NCBI GenBank assembly: GCA_027310235.1 | Contig: DAIDBF010000057.1 | Span: 1-6,760, forward strand | Reading direction: 5' to 3' | Origin: a bacterium | Lineage (GTDB): Bacteria > Patescibacteriota > Minisyncoccia > UBA6257 > GWB1-50-10 | Length of the DNA: 6,760 nt | Shown: in pieces, positions 6,036 through 6,760 of the stretch | Position numbering within the stretch: the stretch's first letter is position 1 | How the letters are laid out: every line of letters starts with the position of its first letter | Notes under the pieces: model-generated | What the model saw: the letters and a program-made list of their open reading frames with translations, nothing else | Databases searched by the model: none | Told to the model about the DNA's origin: nothing | Made by a program: the position numbers and the translations under genes

Positions 6036-6320
6036 ATGAATCTGTTTCTTATCGCACACGCCCAACAGAGTTCCATTACTTCGCTTACCCAGGTTGAGAG
6101 TTCGGTTTATAGAATCGTGAATTTTCTCTACACCACTTTCTGGATACTCGCAATAGGAGCGCTCGTCTGGGCCGCCATTCTTTTTCTCACGGCAGGCGGC
6201 GACAAAGAGAAGGTGACAAAAGCAAAAAAAATGGTACTCTACGCAGTTATCGCGGCGGCAGTGGCGCTTCTCGCAACGGCAATCTACCCCATTACGTACA
6301 ATGTTCTCCAGGGGAAGTAG
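6036..6320 (+). CDS. Short pilin-like two-helix membrane protein, probably leaderless
   Basis: The product is 94 residues. The start is fixed by an in-frame TAA immediately upstream (6030-6032). The N-terminus is a stunted hydrophobic segment (MNLFLIAHAQ) that ends like a signal-peptide cleavage site but lacks the lysines and length of its paralogues. Helices lie at about 28-53 and 66-88, separated by AGGDKEKVTKAKK; loop and second helix match the gene at 5487 (GAGNEEKIKEAKNR, then a YA-I-AAA-AL helix). It is therefore a fourth member of the same family, set apart from the others by a terminator, a repeat block and its own promoter. It may be a subunit with different export or a membrane-retained form; which is not shown by the sequence. 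Confidence 0.83.
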   Translation: MNLFLIAHAQQSSITSLTQVESSVYRIVNFLYTTFWILAIGALVWAAILFLTAGGDKEKVTKAKKMVLYAVIAAAVALLATAIYPITYNVLQGK

Positions 6321-6348
6321 CGATAACGAATTAGGAAACCCAGCCCCT

Positions 6349-6435
6349 GTCGCCGGTGGAAGCCCGGCCTCCGCCCGCCTGCAACGCTTATGCGAGCATT
6401 GCGGGCAGGCGAGGAAGCCGGGCTTCTCTATATTG
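6349..6435. repeat. Dispersed extragenic hairpin repeat, copy B, with extra hairpin in its loop
   Basis: The left arm 6358-6372 (GGAAGCCCGGCCTCC) pairs with a right arm in 6411-6426 (GAGGAAGCCGGGCTTC), followed by a TATATT tail like copy A. In copy A the loop is only GTAA; here about 38 bases (6373-6410) replace it and themselves fold, with GCCTGC/GCAGGC or CCTGCAACGC/GCATTGCGGG pairing. The first 25 bases match copy A at 23 positions. The block follows the stop of the gene at 6036 by 28 bases. Confidence 0.72.
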
Positions 6436-6760
6436 CCATCGGGGAGGCCGGGCCTCCGCGAGGAAGCCCGGCCTCCTTATTTTAGATCGGCCATTCGCCA
6501 TCCGTATGTTATTCTCTCCCTAATCCTCCTTCTAAGCGCCGCCCTGCATCTCGTACGCATCGGAACCCCCGACCGTCCCGTGTTCGACGAGGCCTACTTC
6601 GCGACGTATGCCGCGGATAACGCCCTTCACACTCCTTATTTCGATATTCATCCTCCTCTGGGGAGATTTCTTTATTCCATTCCTCTCTTTTTCTACGACA
6701 GAAACGATTTGAAAGGAGCTACTTATATAGTGAATGAAAAAACGCCCGATGGAACATCGT
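6433..6760 (+). CDS. GT39-type membrane glycosyltransferase (protein mannosyltransferase-like), 3' end outside window
   Basis: The frame shows one hydrophobic helix (VILSLILLLSAALHLV, about 6508-6555), then RPVFDEAYF at 6574-6600 and YFDIHPPLGRFLY at 6637-6675. The Asp-Glu pair after the first helix and the HPPLG motif are hallmarks of the GT39/PMT family, which moves a sugar from a polyprenyl-phosphate carrier to protein or glycan on the outer face of the membrane. The frame runs off the right edge, so only the N-terminal sixth or so is seen. The start is unresolved: no ATG or GTG lies between 6304 and the helix. Candidates are TTG 6433 (used here), ATG 6301 (would overlap the previous gene and translate the hairpin repeats) or a rare ATT at 6493, which gives the most family-like N-terminus. 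None has a Shine-Dalgarno sequence. Confidence 0.82.
   Translation, partial: MPSGRPGLREEARPPYFRSAIRHPYVILSLILLLSAALHLVRIGTPDRPVFDEAYFATYAADNALHTPYFDIHPPLGRFLYSIPLFFYDRNDLKGATYIVNEKTPDGTS
6443..6484. repeat. GC-rich hairpin of the same repeat family, third element
   Basis: GGAGGCCGGGCCTCC (6443-6457) pairs with GGAAGCCCGGCCTCC (6462-6476) at 14 of 15 positions around a GCGA loop, followed by TTATTTTAG. The right arm equals the left arm of copy B. The tail is T-rich enough that it might stop transcription from the gene at 6036. It lies just before, or within the possible N-terminal codons of, the glycosyltransferase gene. Confidence 0.72.

Noticed and set aside
1..6760. tRNA, rRNA or riboswitch
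   Set aside because: No tRNA-like cloverleaf, rRNA motif or riboswitch core was seen in the short gaps between genes.

Overview
The window looks like a chromosomal piece of a candidate-phyla-radiation bacterium (Patescibacteria, most likely Parcubacteria-like). The reasons are the short, tightly packed genes, a cluster of small two-helix proteins of the kind annotated in that group as type IV secretion pilins, a membrane-anchored orphan solute-binding protein, GC-rich hairpin repeats between genes, and leaders with little Shine-Dalgarno signal. All genes read on the + strand and use the standard code as far as can be seen. The lineage is inferred from gene style, not from a marker search.

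Bases 2-3301 are the 3' part of gyrA, interrupted by an intein. The window opens inside the intein. What is visible is an HNH endonuclease core (about 47-127), then a long array of short tryptophan-centred repeats (about 152-886), then the C-terminal splicing half ending in His-Asn at 1159. The C-extein from 1160 carries the gyrase catalytic tyrosine (1193-1195), tower, coiled coil and a beta-pinwheel with a GyrA box. The intein lies 11 residues before the catalytic tyrosine, at a site different from the well-known mycobacterial GyrA intein.

Bases 3309-5864 hold four closely spaced genes: a membrane-anchored family 1 (sugar-type) solute-binding protein, and three small secreted or membrane proteins with the same plan (signal peptide, two hydrophobic helices, a short charged loop after a glycine pair). 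A clear intrinsic terminator follows at 5879-5915. A second promoter lies inside the third gene of this run.

Bases 5916-6035 and 6321-6484 carry copies of a GC-rich hairpin repeat family built on GGA(A/G)GCC(C/G)GGC(C/T)TCC. Between them sits a fourth two-helix paralogue (6036-6320), apparently expressed from its own promoter as a leaderless mRNA. The window ends in the first part of a membrane glycosyltransferase of the protein-mannosyltransferase type (GT39), whose start codon is not obvious.

Functionally there are three parts: DNA topology (gyrA with its parasite), a likely cell-surface cluster (binding protein plus four pilin-like proteins), and a surface glycosylation enzyme. Nothing in the sequence proves that the pilin-like proteins and the binding protein act together; that is inference from spacing.
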